Shown here: piece after piece, positions 22,776-33,249 of the stretch | Position numbering within the stretch: position 1 is the stretch's first letter | Layout of the letters: each line of letters begins with the position of its first letter | From: Ulota crispa | Taxonomy: Eukaryota; Streptophyta; Bryopsida; Orthotrichales; Orthotrichaceae | NCBI GenBank assembly: GCA_963920765.1 | Contig: OY987245.1 | Coordinates: forward strand, 5,534,727 to 5,598,726 | Direction of reading: 5' to 3' | DNA length: 64,000 bases | Translations under genes and position numbers: made by a program | Notes under the pieces: model-generated | What the model saw: only the letters and a program-made list of their open reading frames with translations | What the model was told of the DNA's origin: nothing | The model's database searches: none

Positions 22776-23426
22776 TAGCCCCTCCCCACTCAATGGGTCC
22801 AAATTGGGCCCCTCTGAATTTTATTTGAAGATGCACAACCTTTCTACAAGATTTTTTTTAGTAATTATTATTATTTTAAAACTCTTATTGAAATCTAGTT
22901 TCAATATTAGGAGTATGATTTTGAAAATGAATTAAAGGGACTTGTTTATTCAAGATTTTGTGCAAGGGTGTCCATTGCAAATCTTCACTTTCTAATGTTG
23001 AAGGCTCTTGGAAATGAGCCTCAAGTACACTAGAACTTGGAGAAAAAATCACATTAAAAATTCAGTTTTTAAAATTGTAGAATAGAATTTGAGAAGCCAT
23101 AAATTAATTGGGGTTATGCATGTTATACTTTACATACTCATATTTTTTTGGTACCCTCAATTTTAGGTTTGAGATGCAAAAGAGGATTGAAAGGCTTCAA
23201 ATCACTTTTGTAGTTTTAACACCCTCGTGATCAAACATTATAATCTTTCAATCCATAAATGATATTGTTGTGATTTCTTTTCCTATGTGATCTATAACAT
23301 GTCTACTTTGAACTTGTATAGTTGCGCTTTAGAGAAATTTGATAAGATTGATCAAAATGCCAGTAATTTGTTCACTTTCAAGCAAATTCTGAGATACTCC
23401 AAACTACCATGGGTGGTGAGGGGTTA
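22776..23426. mobile_element. TIR element, TAACCCC family, with 9-bp target duplication
   Basis: It begins TAGCCCCTCCCCACTC and ends GGTGGTGAGGGGTTA. It is flanked on both sides by ATGAAACCT (22767-22775 and 23427-23435). The corresponding places downstream of B3 copies B and C read straight through, proving insertion. The 9-bp duplication points to a Mutator-like origin. Confidence 0.9.
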
Positions 23427-23527
23427 ATGAAACCTTGAGAAAGTGACTGTCCCCAATTTTCCAAAAATAAATCTTACTTGTTCATCCTTTTCAAATCGGC
23501 TGTTTTGACCTGTGTGGCTCAGGCAAC

Positions 23528-23998
23528 AGGGTAGACATTCCCATTACCACCCAACACTCAATTCTGCGTCACGCAGCCTGCATTCCGGAACACAAATTAC
23601 ACTGCTGGTACACGAGGTGCGTGAGCAGGGTACATGAGATACATGAGGTACATGGGGAGGGTATGTGAGATACATGGGGTACATTAGGAGGATACATGAG
23701 ATACATGAGGAGGGTATGTGAGATACATGGGGTACATTAGGAGGATACATGAGATACATGAGGAAGGTATATGAGATACATGAGGAAGGTATACGAGATA
23801 GATGAGGAGGGTACATGAGATATATGAGGAGCGTATATGAGATATATGAGGAGCGTATATGAGATACACGGGATACATGAGGAGGGTATATGAGATACAC
23901 GGGATACATGAGGAGGATACATGAGGAGGGTACATGAGATACATGAGGTACATGAGGGTGGAGTTGTTCAATGCAGGGCAATAGGTATGTCTTCCCTT
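23528..23998. mobile_element. Probable TIR element carrying a minisatellite, 3' of B3 copy A
   Basis: The left end AGGGTAGACATTCCCATTAC and the right end GGCAATAGGTATGTCTTCCCTT are imperfect inverses. The segment is absent from the same position downstream of B3 copies B and C. Its centre (23606-23957) is a minisatellite. I saw no target duplication. Confidence 0.55.
23606..23957. repeat. Minisatellite of GAGATACATGAGGAGGGTAT units
   Basis: There are about 15 imperfect copies of a roughly 20-22 bp unit, with a longer higher-order variant containing GGGGTACATTAGGAGGATAC. All three minus-strand frames stay open and read as Tyr-Pro-Pro-His-Val-Ser repeats, a by-product of the repeat lacking stop codons. 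Confidence 0.92.
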
Positions 23999-24018
23999 AA
24001 GTTTAACACATGCAAACT

Positions 24019-25781
24019 TCAGTCAGGATCACTTCGGCTGCATAGTTCTCCAGCCCCGACCTCCTCCGACCCCGGGCCATGTTCCACCACCTGCACAAGC
24101 CAAGACGTCGGAGCAAGTAGCGAGAACAGCAGCACATCTCCCACTCGTATGCCGTTTTCTCTGTGAAATGCCGTCCACCCCGATGTGAAACGCGCCCCTT
24201 TGGACCACCTTGCAAAGCGTACCTGTTTGATCCCTCCGGAGGGGCCTTGTAGAAATTGAGAGTCGGCAAAATACATGCCATACTTGTGCAGGAACTTCGC
24301 TGGCACCCACTTCAACAAAACATGCATACACGAGTACGTACATACAAGTCATGGCAACAACAACAGACTCTGCGATTAGGGTTTACAGGTTTATACCTCT
24401 CCCTTAAATGCTGCTTTCATTCGTTGAAACATTAAGAAACCCTCTTCTCCACTTATATGTACTTACTTTAACCAACATATGTAGTGTTCTTTTTTATATC
24501 ACCTGAATTACATATCTCACATTATGGCATGTCAAACCCTAACATCAAATCTTTGCAATAGAGTTTAGTTGTAGGTACGGTTCTGATTACAGTTGGGAAA
24601 AGAAATAATTGTGCGTGAACACCTGCAGAGAATTCTGTTTTAGTTTGATAGGTTCAGGTTTAGGGTTTATGCTTACAAGGGCGCTGGATCTGCCGTCGTC
24701 GCGAAGGTGGGACTTCCCCATAAGGGTGACAAAATGGGGGCATTGAAAATTCTCCAACAGAGCCTCCACCTGATGCTTGTAGTACCATGTACCCGTCATG
24801 TAGACGACGTCGTTCCTCACATTCTTAGATGGCCTGGTGGAGCTCCTCGGTTCAACCACGTTATTGAAGCTGGATGTTGGGATGTGCAGTGGTGGTGTTG
24901 GCAACAGGATATGCTTGTTGGCAGGTGCAAATGACGGTGTAGGGTTTTCCAAGAGACGCACGCTGAAAGTGGACGTGGAGACGAGGGAGAATTGCAACTG
25001 ATAGCCCACCTAATTCAACAGTTCCAGGTTTGACAAAATTTTAGCAACACTTAGCCACGTTTGTCTGTACATTTGGTTCAGAGAAAAATGGTAGTTTAAG
25101 ATTGCAACGTGAAAAGTAATGTCTACCTTGAACCCACACTCCAGGACGAAATCTTTCCACTCAGCTCCTCCGAAGTATACCCGGTTTTGACCCCTTGTCA
25201 GGACCCGCAGGTGCAACAACTTTGTCTGTCCACTGGGTCCTCGCAGAGTTACAGCCTTCTGGAAACGATGTCCGTTCTCCTTGACAAACGTGGCTGGAAG
25301 CTCCTGCACGAAATCAAGCCATCAGCCCACAGTACATCAAGCCACAAGCAGGTAACTACACTTCAATACTCAGCTCTGCCCCTTTCATAATGCACTACAA
25401 AGCTATGTGGCTGCATCTTACACTCACACCTCTTTTAAACTGTATAATTAAATCAACTTGAATATGATTCATGTGGCTCAGTTTTTGAGTGGCTGCAAAC
25501 ATTCAACATCGGCAACCAGCTCAAACATTCTCACAAGCTAACATGAGACTTTTTTTGAAGAGCAAAGATGTGGCCTGTAGGGATGCAAAATGGCCGCTTC
25601 CCATGCAGTCCAAGCTCAACGTGGCGCGTGTTTGATTTCTTACGAATTGTCCACATTGCATGATGTAGCTCCGTATTGTCTTCACAAAAGAGGGAGCTGT
25701 GGAGAGAGAGGTGGCATCAGTGTCTGTTGATGGCGGAGATGGCATGACAGGGCTGCCAGGCCCAGGCTGCGCCATAACCAT
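24019..25781 (-). CDS. Double B3-domain protein, array copy A
   Basis: This is a putative nuclear DNA-binding protein of the plant B3 superfamily, closest in type to REM-like proteins with two B3 folds. Minus-strand exons 25527-25781, 25127-25303, 24677-25009 and 24019-24309 join in frame to 351 residues. The first B3 domain spans the end of exon 1 to the start of exon 3 (FKKSLM, E.PA.FVKENGH, ..VGYQLQFSLVSTSTFSV). The second runs from HFVTLMGKSHL in exon 3 through exon 4 (VPAKF.HKYGMYF, GIRVGDVLLFSLL). A Ser/Pro/Thr linker joins them. The start ATG at 25781 follows an in-frame stop not far upstream, so it cannot begin much earlier. The stop at 24019 lies just beside an inserted element, and the C-terminal tail seen in copy C is missing. 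The exon 1 donor (AAT|GTTTGA) is weak but used consistently in all copies. Confidence 0.85.
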
Positions 25782-25919
25782 CTGGGCTGGTGAAGGTGAG
25801 TGCAGTTTGGGCTACGAGATGAGGCTCTTGAGCTCAAGCAGTTGGCGATGGTTGCAGCGTTGTTTTGAAGATATTTCCTGTGAACGCGCCCCCGGCTACA
25901 ACGGAGAGGCTGACTCAGC

Positions 25920-25985
25920 TCAGCTCGGAATGTTGGGCTGTACGGGACAGCGATTACGCCGTGTGATGCAGTCTGTCAAATCCAT
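25920..25985 (-). other. Conserved upstream ORF of B3 copy A
   Basis: A 21-codon ORF plus stop begins MDLTDCITRR and ends NIPS. It lies 138 bp upstream of the main ATG. Copies B and C have it at the same place with the same length and only a few substitutions. It may control translation of the main ORF; this is inferred, as transcripts are not seen. Confidence 0.55.
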
Positions 25986-26214
25986 CTGGAGCGAATGTCC
26001 GGAGGAGTTGAGGTGTTGAGTGGCTTGTTGTTTAACGCCATTTCTGTGTTTGACTGGGGTTGGCCGTCAATTTTCGTATTCGTGGTTAACATGAGCAATA
26101 AATTCTACACATAGTCTAGTTTGTCTCAGTATTTTCGGTTTTGTTTGTGCTTTAGATAGATTGAGCTTTTCTAAGCAAAGGAGGAAGACTTTGGATCGCC
26201 ACACTTCCAGTCTT

Positions 26215-26222
26215 CTTATATA
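26215..26222 (-). promoter_or_regulatory. TATA box of B3 copy A
   Basis: TATATAAG on the minus strand is followed by AAGACTGGAAG. The same block with TATAAAAG lies at the equivalent place in copy B. It is about 230 bp upstream of the upstream ORF and 434 bp upstream of the main ATG. Confidence 0.6.
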
Positions 26223-26584
26223 ATAGACTTGGAATTGGAAAGTATCTGTCGGTCCAGGCAGAAACACAGAAAGCTTTTCTTGCGATTTTTTGCTGGAAAG
26301 TACACGTACTCCTTCTGACCAGAATTCAGTCTCACAAGGATGAATATAAGCCCAATTTATCCAAAATGTGTCCATATATTGGATGAACAAGTTACTGATT
26401 ATGGATGCACTAAGTACCACTAAGCTTACAATCTAAGCCAGCAAAATTTGGACTCAATACGTTGGCCTTTGAGACTTAAGTCAAAGAGGCAAAGAACCTA
26501 AAAATTGGTGGCTACAATTCTAATCGAGTACCATTGCAAACCAAGCCACCCAAGGAACTTTAGGCTTATAGTGGTGAGCTAACA

Positions 26585-26660
26585 CTAATCAAGGTTAAGC
26601 AAGGCTTAATGCTTAATGAACTAATCAAGGTTAAGCAAGGCTTAATGCTTAATGAACTAT
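26585..26660. repeat. 36-bp tandem duplication in the A/B spacer
   Basis: The unit CTAATCAAGGTTAAGCAAGG and onward is present twice here. The B/C spacer has it once (from 31385), so this is a copy-specific duplication. Confidence 0.9.
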
Positions 26661-27175
26661 TCAATCAATAGGGGTAACTAAATAGGCGAATGATAAACTC
26701 ATGACCCAAATCATAATTGATTGAATTTTAAGGCCAAATAGTTCATCAATTACATGGTAGGCTCTTGTTGCTTCATATTACATAAAAATGGTTGATTTTG
26801 AGCTATGCGCAAGCAACTTGAATTATAAATCAACGAGCTCTTTTAGCTATGACCATTTTTGATTGAAGAATGCAAATTGCTTCCCTTTTTTGCAATAGCA
26901 ACATGCTACAAAGATTCAAAAATGCACTCACATTTAACTTGTTATAGAGACTCAAGAATGCATGGACTTCCAATTCTCAAATTTTAAAGTTATTTTTTGG
27001 GGTGTATTTTCACAAGCTTACTATGACAAAATCTTAACTTGCAATTGGAATCCAAGCTTATTGAACATATTTCAAAATGATTTGTATTTTTTTAGTATCC
27101 GTTTGAATTTCTTGTTGTGAATATAACAATAAGTGTAGTGGGTTGAAGACATCTTGTCTATAGCATTTTATTTGT

Positions 27176-27509
27176 GGGAAAATTTCATGGAAACCCATAG
27201 AGTTTGCAATATTTTCATAGATACCCCTACTTTTTCAGAAAATTCAACAAATGCCCTTGGACCAAAAATTTAAGGCGTTTATCATGTTGTGCATGCCATT
27301 TCCCTTCTTCATTTGTGCGCACATTGCTTTTTTTTGTTTCATTACATCCTCTTCTTCAACATTGAACATGAAGAGAGTACAAGCACAACAAATAAATGCT
27401 TGAAATTCTTGATCAAGGATATTTGCAAACTTTCTGAAAAAAGCAAGGGTATCTAATTAATTATCTATGAAAATATTGCAAACTTGAGGAGTATCCATAT
27501 AATTTTCCC
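27176..27509. mobile_element. Foldback MITE, Mutator-like (copy 3), A/B spacer
   Basis: It begins GGGAAAATTTCATGGAAACC and ends GTATCCATATAATTTTCCC. It occupies the same site as 32276-32599 in the next spacer, so it was present before the array duplicated. The target duplication has decayed. Confidence 0.85.
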
Positions 27510-27900
27510 TTGACCTATTAAGTTGGTGTTCAATGTCATGAATGCAAGTGAGACCTACTACCTAGATCTTAAACCTTTTTAGACAAATTTCAAAAGCTTT
27601 CTCTACCATGTCTTGAGTGCTAAATTTGGTTTTGGTCATGCATTCTTGCCTTATTTTGAGAACTTATCAAAAACTAATTGAGAGAAATTTTTACATTTGA
27701 TAAAAGGTGAGTTGAAACTGACATTCTTGAGAGTTCACAAACCGGCGTCTCAAACCTCATGTTCTTGTTGTTGGAGAGGTTATCTTTAGGAGAATAATAG
27801 ATGAAACCTTGAAAATATGATTGTCCCCTAGTTTTCCAAAATTACAAGTTACTTCATCATCCTTTTCAAACCGGTTGTTTTGGCCTGTGTGGCGCAGGCA

Positions 27901-30525
27901 TCAAGAGTCACTCCAATTGCACAGTTCTCCAGCCCCAAGCTCCTCTGACCTCGGGCCATGTTCCACCACCTGCACAAGCCAGGACGCCGGAGCAAGGAGC
28001 GAGAATAGCAGCACATCTCCCACTCGAATGCCATTTTCTCTGTAAAATGCCGTCCACCCCGATGTGAAACGCCCTTCTTTTGACCACATTGCAAAGCGTA
28101 CCTCAACAATACCTCCAGAGGGGCCTTGCAAAAAGTGAACGTCGGCAAAATACATGCCATACTTGTCCATGAACCCCGCCGGCACACGCTTCATTACAAC
28201 ATGCACACACAAGTACGTAAGCACAAGTCATGGCAACAACAGAACCTCCTAAGGTTGGAGAACCAAAAACCGACATTTACTTTAGATGTGGTGATCGTGA
28301 GGCTCTTTTCAGAATATGATGGCATGTGCTTGTTAGGAAATAGGCACAAATGCAAGCAAAATTGTTTTTAGAATTTTCTGAGATTGTATGAATAAATTAG
28401 GAATTGTTGAAGGTAACTCCCTAGACTTGCCTATTGTAGACACTAGACCCACATTGAAATGCTTGTAATGCAAGAGACACTACTAAAAGATTGTGTCACA
28501 TGCGTAGCTTCTACGCCTCATACACGATTCATGTTCCCTATACCCTGTTATTGTGACATGTTTTGTTAAACTGAGTGTCTTGTTTGCAAGCAGCAACCTG
28601 TAACTCTAGGTTCGTTTACAGATGTCGATAAATGACTGGTGTTACATTTAGGTTCTCCTGCTTGACCCCGGTTTACAGATTTATACCTCGACCTTAAAAG
28701 CAACTTTGAGTCGTTGAAACATTACGAGTTCCTGTACTTCAATTACATGGACATATCTTACCCAACATATGTAATGTTCTTATTTGAGTTTTGATCTTCA
28801 TCTCACCTGAAATTACATACCTCACAGTATAATCTGTCAAATCCTCATATCAAATCTTTGCAATATAGGGTTTAGGTCTAGGTGCTATTCTGATTACAGT
28901 TGCGAAAAGAAATACTGTGCGTGGACAGAGAGTTTTTTTTAAAAGTTTGATTAGAGTGAAGGCTTGGTGTGAGCTTACAAGTGCGCTGGATCTGCCTTCG
29001 CGAAGGTGGGACTTCCCCATAAGGGTGACAAAATGGGGGCATTGAAAATTCTCCAACAGAGCGTCCACCTGATGCTTGTAGTACCACGTACCCGTCATGT
29101 AGACGACGTCGTTCCTCACATTTTTAGATGGCCTGGTGGAGCTCCTCGGTTCAACCACGTTATTGAAGCTGGATGTTGGGATGTGCAGTGGTGGTGTTGG
29201 CGACAGGATATGCTTGTTGGCAGGTGCAAATGACGGTGTAGGGTTGTCCAAGACACGCACGCTGAAAGTGGACGTGGATACTAGGGAGAATTGCAACCAA
29301 TAGCCCACCTGATTCAACAGTTCCATGCACAGCAAACTCTCGTCAATTTCCTTGTAGGGATTTGCATATGAAGCACCTGTGTATTAACAGGGATATCTGA
29401 TAGAGGGAAAAATTACAGAAAAAATAGTCAAAAATGTTTAACCAATGGCAGGGAAAATGCGAAGAATTCCTGAAACTGACTCAGAGAAATCAACAAAAAA
29501 TTCCTGCACGTTTGTCAAAAAAATTGGCAACACTTAATCTGTACTCAAGGTTCAGAGAAAAATTGTGGTTTTTAAGATTGAAACGTGAAAAAGCATTTGT
29601 CTACCTTGAACCCACACTCCAGAGCGAAATCTCTCCACCCAGCTCCTGCGAAGTACACCCGGTTTTGACCGCTTGTCAGGACCCGCAGGTGCACGCGCTT
29701 CGTCTGGCCACTGGGTCCTCGCAGAGTTACAGTCCTCTGGAAACGGTGTCCATTCTTCTTGACAAACGAGGCTGGGATCTCCTGCACATTGTCATGTCAT
29801 CAGCCAGCAAAGACACCAAGCAGCAAGCAGGTACGTTTCAAGACTCAGCTCTGTCCCTTTCCTAATGCCCTACAAAGCTATGTGGCTGCATCGTACACTC
29901 AAACCTCTTTTACACTGTATTTAATTATATCAAACATCATATTAGGTAAATTGGGAAAAACAAAGGTACCATTTTGTATTCCATTTTAAACCCAAAAAGT
30001 TACCTCAAACCAGATTCAAAAGTATAAGATTCAGTCTAAGCCACTAAGATTTTTTCCCTCACAAATTCTTCCTCTCAAAATGAGGACACGTGTACCAAAA
30101 CAAAATAACAATGGAGCTCAATTTGGGGTGATCACCCCATACCCTTTAGAAGTCCCAAAATGAACATTTTGACCCAATTTAATGAATATGGCGATATCAA
30201 TTTGAATATGATTCATGTGGCGCAGTTTTTGAGTGGCAGCAAACATTCAACATCGGCAACCAGCTCAAACATTCTCACAAGCTAACATGAGACTTTTTTT
30301 GAAGAGCAAAGATGTGGCCTGTGGGGATGCAAAATGGCCCCTTCCCATGCAGTCCAAGCCTAACGCGGCGTGTGTTAGATTTCTTACGAATTGATCAAAT
30401 TGCATGCTGAAGCTTCGTATTGTCTTCACAAAAGAGGGAGCTGTGGAGAGAGCGGTGGCATCAGTGTCTGTTGATGGCGGAGATGACATGACAGGGCCAC
30501 CAGGCTCAGGCTGCGCCATATCCAT
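27901..30525 (-). CDS. Double B3-domain protein, array copy B
   Basis: Minus-strand exons 30271-30525, 29605-29781, 28979-29308 and 27901-28188 join in frame to 349 residues with the same two-domain layout as its neighbours. B3-1 shows EIPASFVKKNGHRFQ, VYFAGAGWRDFALECGFK and VGYWLQFSLVSTSTFSV; B3-2 shows HFVTLMGKSHL, VPAGFMDKYGMYFADVHF and GIRVGDVLLFSLLAPASW. Intron 3 (790 bp) is longer than in A and C. Relative to copy C, one extra T near 27906 shifts the frame within GACTCT(T)GATGCC and creates an immediate TGA, removing the acidic tail of about 25 residues. The TATA box and leader are intact. This is the copy with the best-preserved promoter and domains. The role is likely nuclear DNA binding; target genes are unknown. 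Confidence 0.85.
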
Positions 30526-30662
30526 CTGGGCTGGAGAAGGTGAGTGCAGTTTGTGCTTCGAGATGAACCTCTTGAGTTCAAGCAATTGGCGAATTCGGGA
30601 GCGTTGTGGGAAGATTTTGCCTGTGAACGTGCCATTGGCTTCAACGGAGAGGCGGACGCAGC

Positions 30663-30728
30663 TCAGCTGGGAATGTTGGACTGTACGGGACAGTGATGGC
30701 GCCGTGTGATGCAGTCTGTCAAATCCAT
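30663..30728 (-). other. Conserved upstream ORF of B3 copy B
   Basis: This 21-codon ORF with stop aligns without gaps to those of copies A and C. It differs from A at a few residues (HH for NR, S for P). It lies 138 bp upstream of the main ATG. Confidence 0.55.
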
Positions 30729-30958
30729 CCGGAGTGTGTGTCCGGAGATGTTGAGGTGCTGAGTGGCTTGATGTTTAACTCCATTTCTATGTTTGACTGG
30801 GGGTTCGCCGTCAGTGTTCGTAATCGTGACTAAATTTAGCAATAAATTCTACACATAGTCTAGTTTGTCTCAGTATTTTTGGTTTTGTTTGTGCTTTAGA
30901 TAGATTCAGCTTTTGTAAGCTAAGGTGTAAGACTGTGGATCCCCGTACTTCCAGTCTT

Positions 30959-30966
30959 CTTTTATA
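30959..30966 (-). promoter_or_regulatory. TATA box of B3 copy B
   Basis: TATAAAAG on the minus strand, in the same context as the box at 26215-26222. It belongs to a 211-bp block (30954-31164) that is missing from copy C. Confidence 0.6.
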
Positions 30967-32028
30967 ATAGACTTGGAATTGGAAAGTGTCTGTTGTCAAC
31001 TACCATAAGCAACCACCCAGATGGAAAAATTTTCTTGCGATTTTTTGCTGGAAAGCATACGTACTCCTGACCGGAATTCAATCTCGGCAGTGTTATCACT
31101 GTTATGGACAAGAATGAATATAAGCCCAATGTATCCAAAATGTGTCCAAAGGACACGGGCTATACTAGTGCTGATATATTAGATGAGCAAGTTACTGATT
31201 ATGGATGCACTATGTACCACTAAGCTTACAATCTAAGCCAGCAAAAATTGGATCCATTACGTTGGACTTTGAGATTTAAGTCAAAAGAGGTAGAGATCCT
31301 AAAAACTGGTGGCTGCATTTCTAATCAAGTACCATTGCAAACCAAGCCACCCAATGAACTTTAGACTTATAGGGTGAGCTAACACTAATCAAGGCTAAGC
31401 AAGGCTTAATGCTTAATGAACTATTCAATCAATAGGGGTAACTAAACAGGCAAATGACAAACTCATGACCCAAACCATAATTGATTGAACTTTAAGGCCA
31501 AATAGTTCATCAATTACATGGTAGGCTCTTGTTGCTTCATATTACATAAAAATGGTTGATTTTGAGCTATGGACAAGCAACTTGAATTATAAATCAACAA
31601 GCTCTTTTAGCTATGACCATTATTGATTGAAGCATGCAAATTGCTTGCCTTTTTTTGCAGAATCACTCACTACATAATAGTTTGGTGTATACAAGGTAGT
31701 AGTTCTGCTAACACAAAATGCACTACAAAGTTGGAAGGTTCTCAATTTTTAAACTAAGTGAACAGCAACTTGCTACAAAGATTCAAAAATGCACTCAAAT
31801 TTAACTTGTTATAGAGACTCAAGAATGCATGGAGGTCCAATTCTCAAATTTTAAAATGTTTTTTTGGGGTGTATTTTCACAAGCTTGCTATGATAAAATC
31901 TCAACTTGCAACTAGAATCCAAGCTTACTAAAGATATTTCAACATGATTTGTATCTTTTTATTATTTGTTTGAGTTTCTCTTTGTGAATACAATAATAAG
32001 TGTTAGTGGATTGAAGACATCTTGCATA

Positions 32029-32260
32029 TTAACCCTTGAATGGCCCATCGGCCATCTTTGGCCATATGTACGGTTGTATATACAGCTGTATTTGAGCTGC
32101 TCTAAGGGCTTTCCAAAAATATATATGCACCCACCATCGTACAACCCTTCAATATGTATGGTTGTAACACTTAATTTCTTGCTAATTCAAACTTCTAAAT
32201 ATTGATTGCAACCGTATTTGGTACCATATCTCTAGAGCCCAAGGGCCTTTCAAGGGTTAA
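32029..32260. mobile_element. TIR element, TAACCC...GGCCC family (copy 2), B/C spacer
   Basis: It begins TTAACCCTTGAATGGCCCAT and ends GGGCCTTTCAAGGGTTAA. The A/B spacer lacks it at the same place (GACATCTTG.CTATAGCATTT reads through near 27150), so it inserted after the spacers duplicated. It resembles 909-1134 in reverse. Confidence 0.85.
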
Positions 32261-32275
32261 TAGCATTTAACTTAT

Positions 32276-32599
32276 GGGAAAATTTCATGGCTATCCTTAG
32301 AGTTTGCAATATTTTCATAGATACCCCTACTTTTTCAGAAATTTCACAAATGCTCTTGGACCCAAAAATTTAAGGCATTTGTTATGTTGTGCATGCCACT
32401 TTCCTTTTTCCTTTGTGCGCACATTGCTTCATTTTTGTTTCATTACCTTCCCTTTTTCAACATTGGTCATGAAGAAAGTACAAGCCTAACAAATAAATGC
32501 TTGAAAATATTGATCCAAGGGTATTTGTGAACTTTCTGAAAAAAACAAGAATATTTATGAAAAGATTGCAAACTTCAAAGGTATCCATATAATTTTCTC
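32276..32599. mobile_element. Foldback MITE, Mutator-like (copy 4), B/C spacer
   Basis: It begins GGGAAAATTTCATGGCTATC and ends ATCCATATAATTTTCTC. The flanks TTAACTTAT and TTAACCTAT match at 8 of 9 bases, a 9-bp target duplication. It is the same ancestral insertion as 27176-27509. Confidence 0.88.
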
Positions 32600-33249
32600 T
32601 TAACCTATTAATTTGGTGTTCAATGTCATGAATGCAAGTGAGACCTACTACCACTTGAACCTTTTTGGACAAATTTCAAAAGCTTTCTCTACCATGTCTT
32701 GACTGCTATACTTGATTGAGGTCATGCATTCTTGCCTTGTTTAGAGAGCTTATTCAAAATTAATTGAGAGAGATTTCTACATTTGATGAAAAGTCTATTC
32801 AAACTTCAAAATGACATTCTTGAGAGCTCACAAACCGACATCTCAAACCTCTTGTTCTTGATGGAGAGGTTATCTTTAGGAGGATAGTAGATGAATTAAA
32901 CCTTGAAAATGTGATGGTTCCTCAATTTTCCAAAAATAGGTACTAGACTACTAGTTACTTCTTCATCCGTTTCAAACTAGTTGTTCTGACTTGTGTCGCC
33001 CTGGCATCATGGCTAGGCCATGCAAGCCAAAACCGGCGTTTCAAACCACTAGTTTGTAAAAAACATATGACCAATTTTACATTCTTGTGAAAAAGTAAAT
33101 TCTTGGACTTTTTTGTGGCCACTTTTTTGGTCTATTCAAAACTGTCAGTTTTGAGGGTCCAACAAATCGGCGTCTCAAACCTCCTGTCTTAGATTGGTGG
33201 AGAGATTATCTGTAGAGAAATAATAGATGAAAACTTGGAAAATGAGATC

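Noticed and set aside
23544-23981. Minus-strand open frames of 145, 95 and 61 codons rich in Tyr-Pro-His-Val-Ser
   Set aside because: They are translations of a minisatellite whose unit lacks stop codons in all three minus frames; no conserved domain or gene context.
25782-26040. Upstream extension of the B3 genes as an extra coding exon
   Set aside because: The frame is open in B and C without an ATG, but copy A has in-frame stops there, so it is treated as 5' leader.
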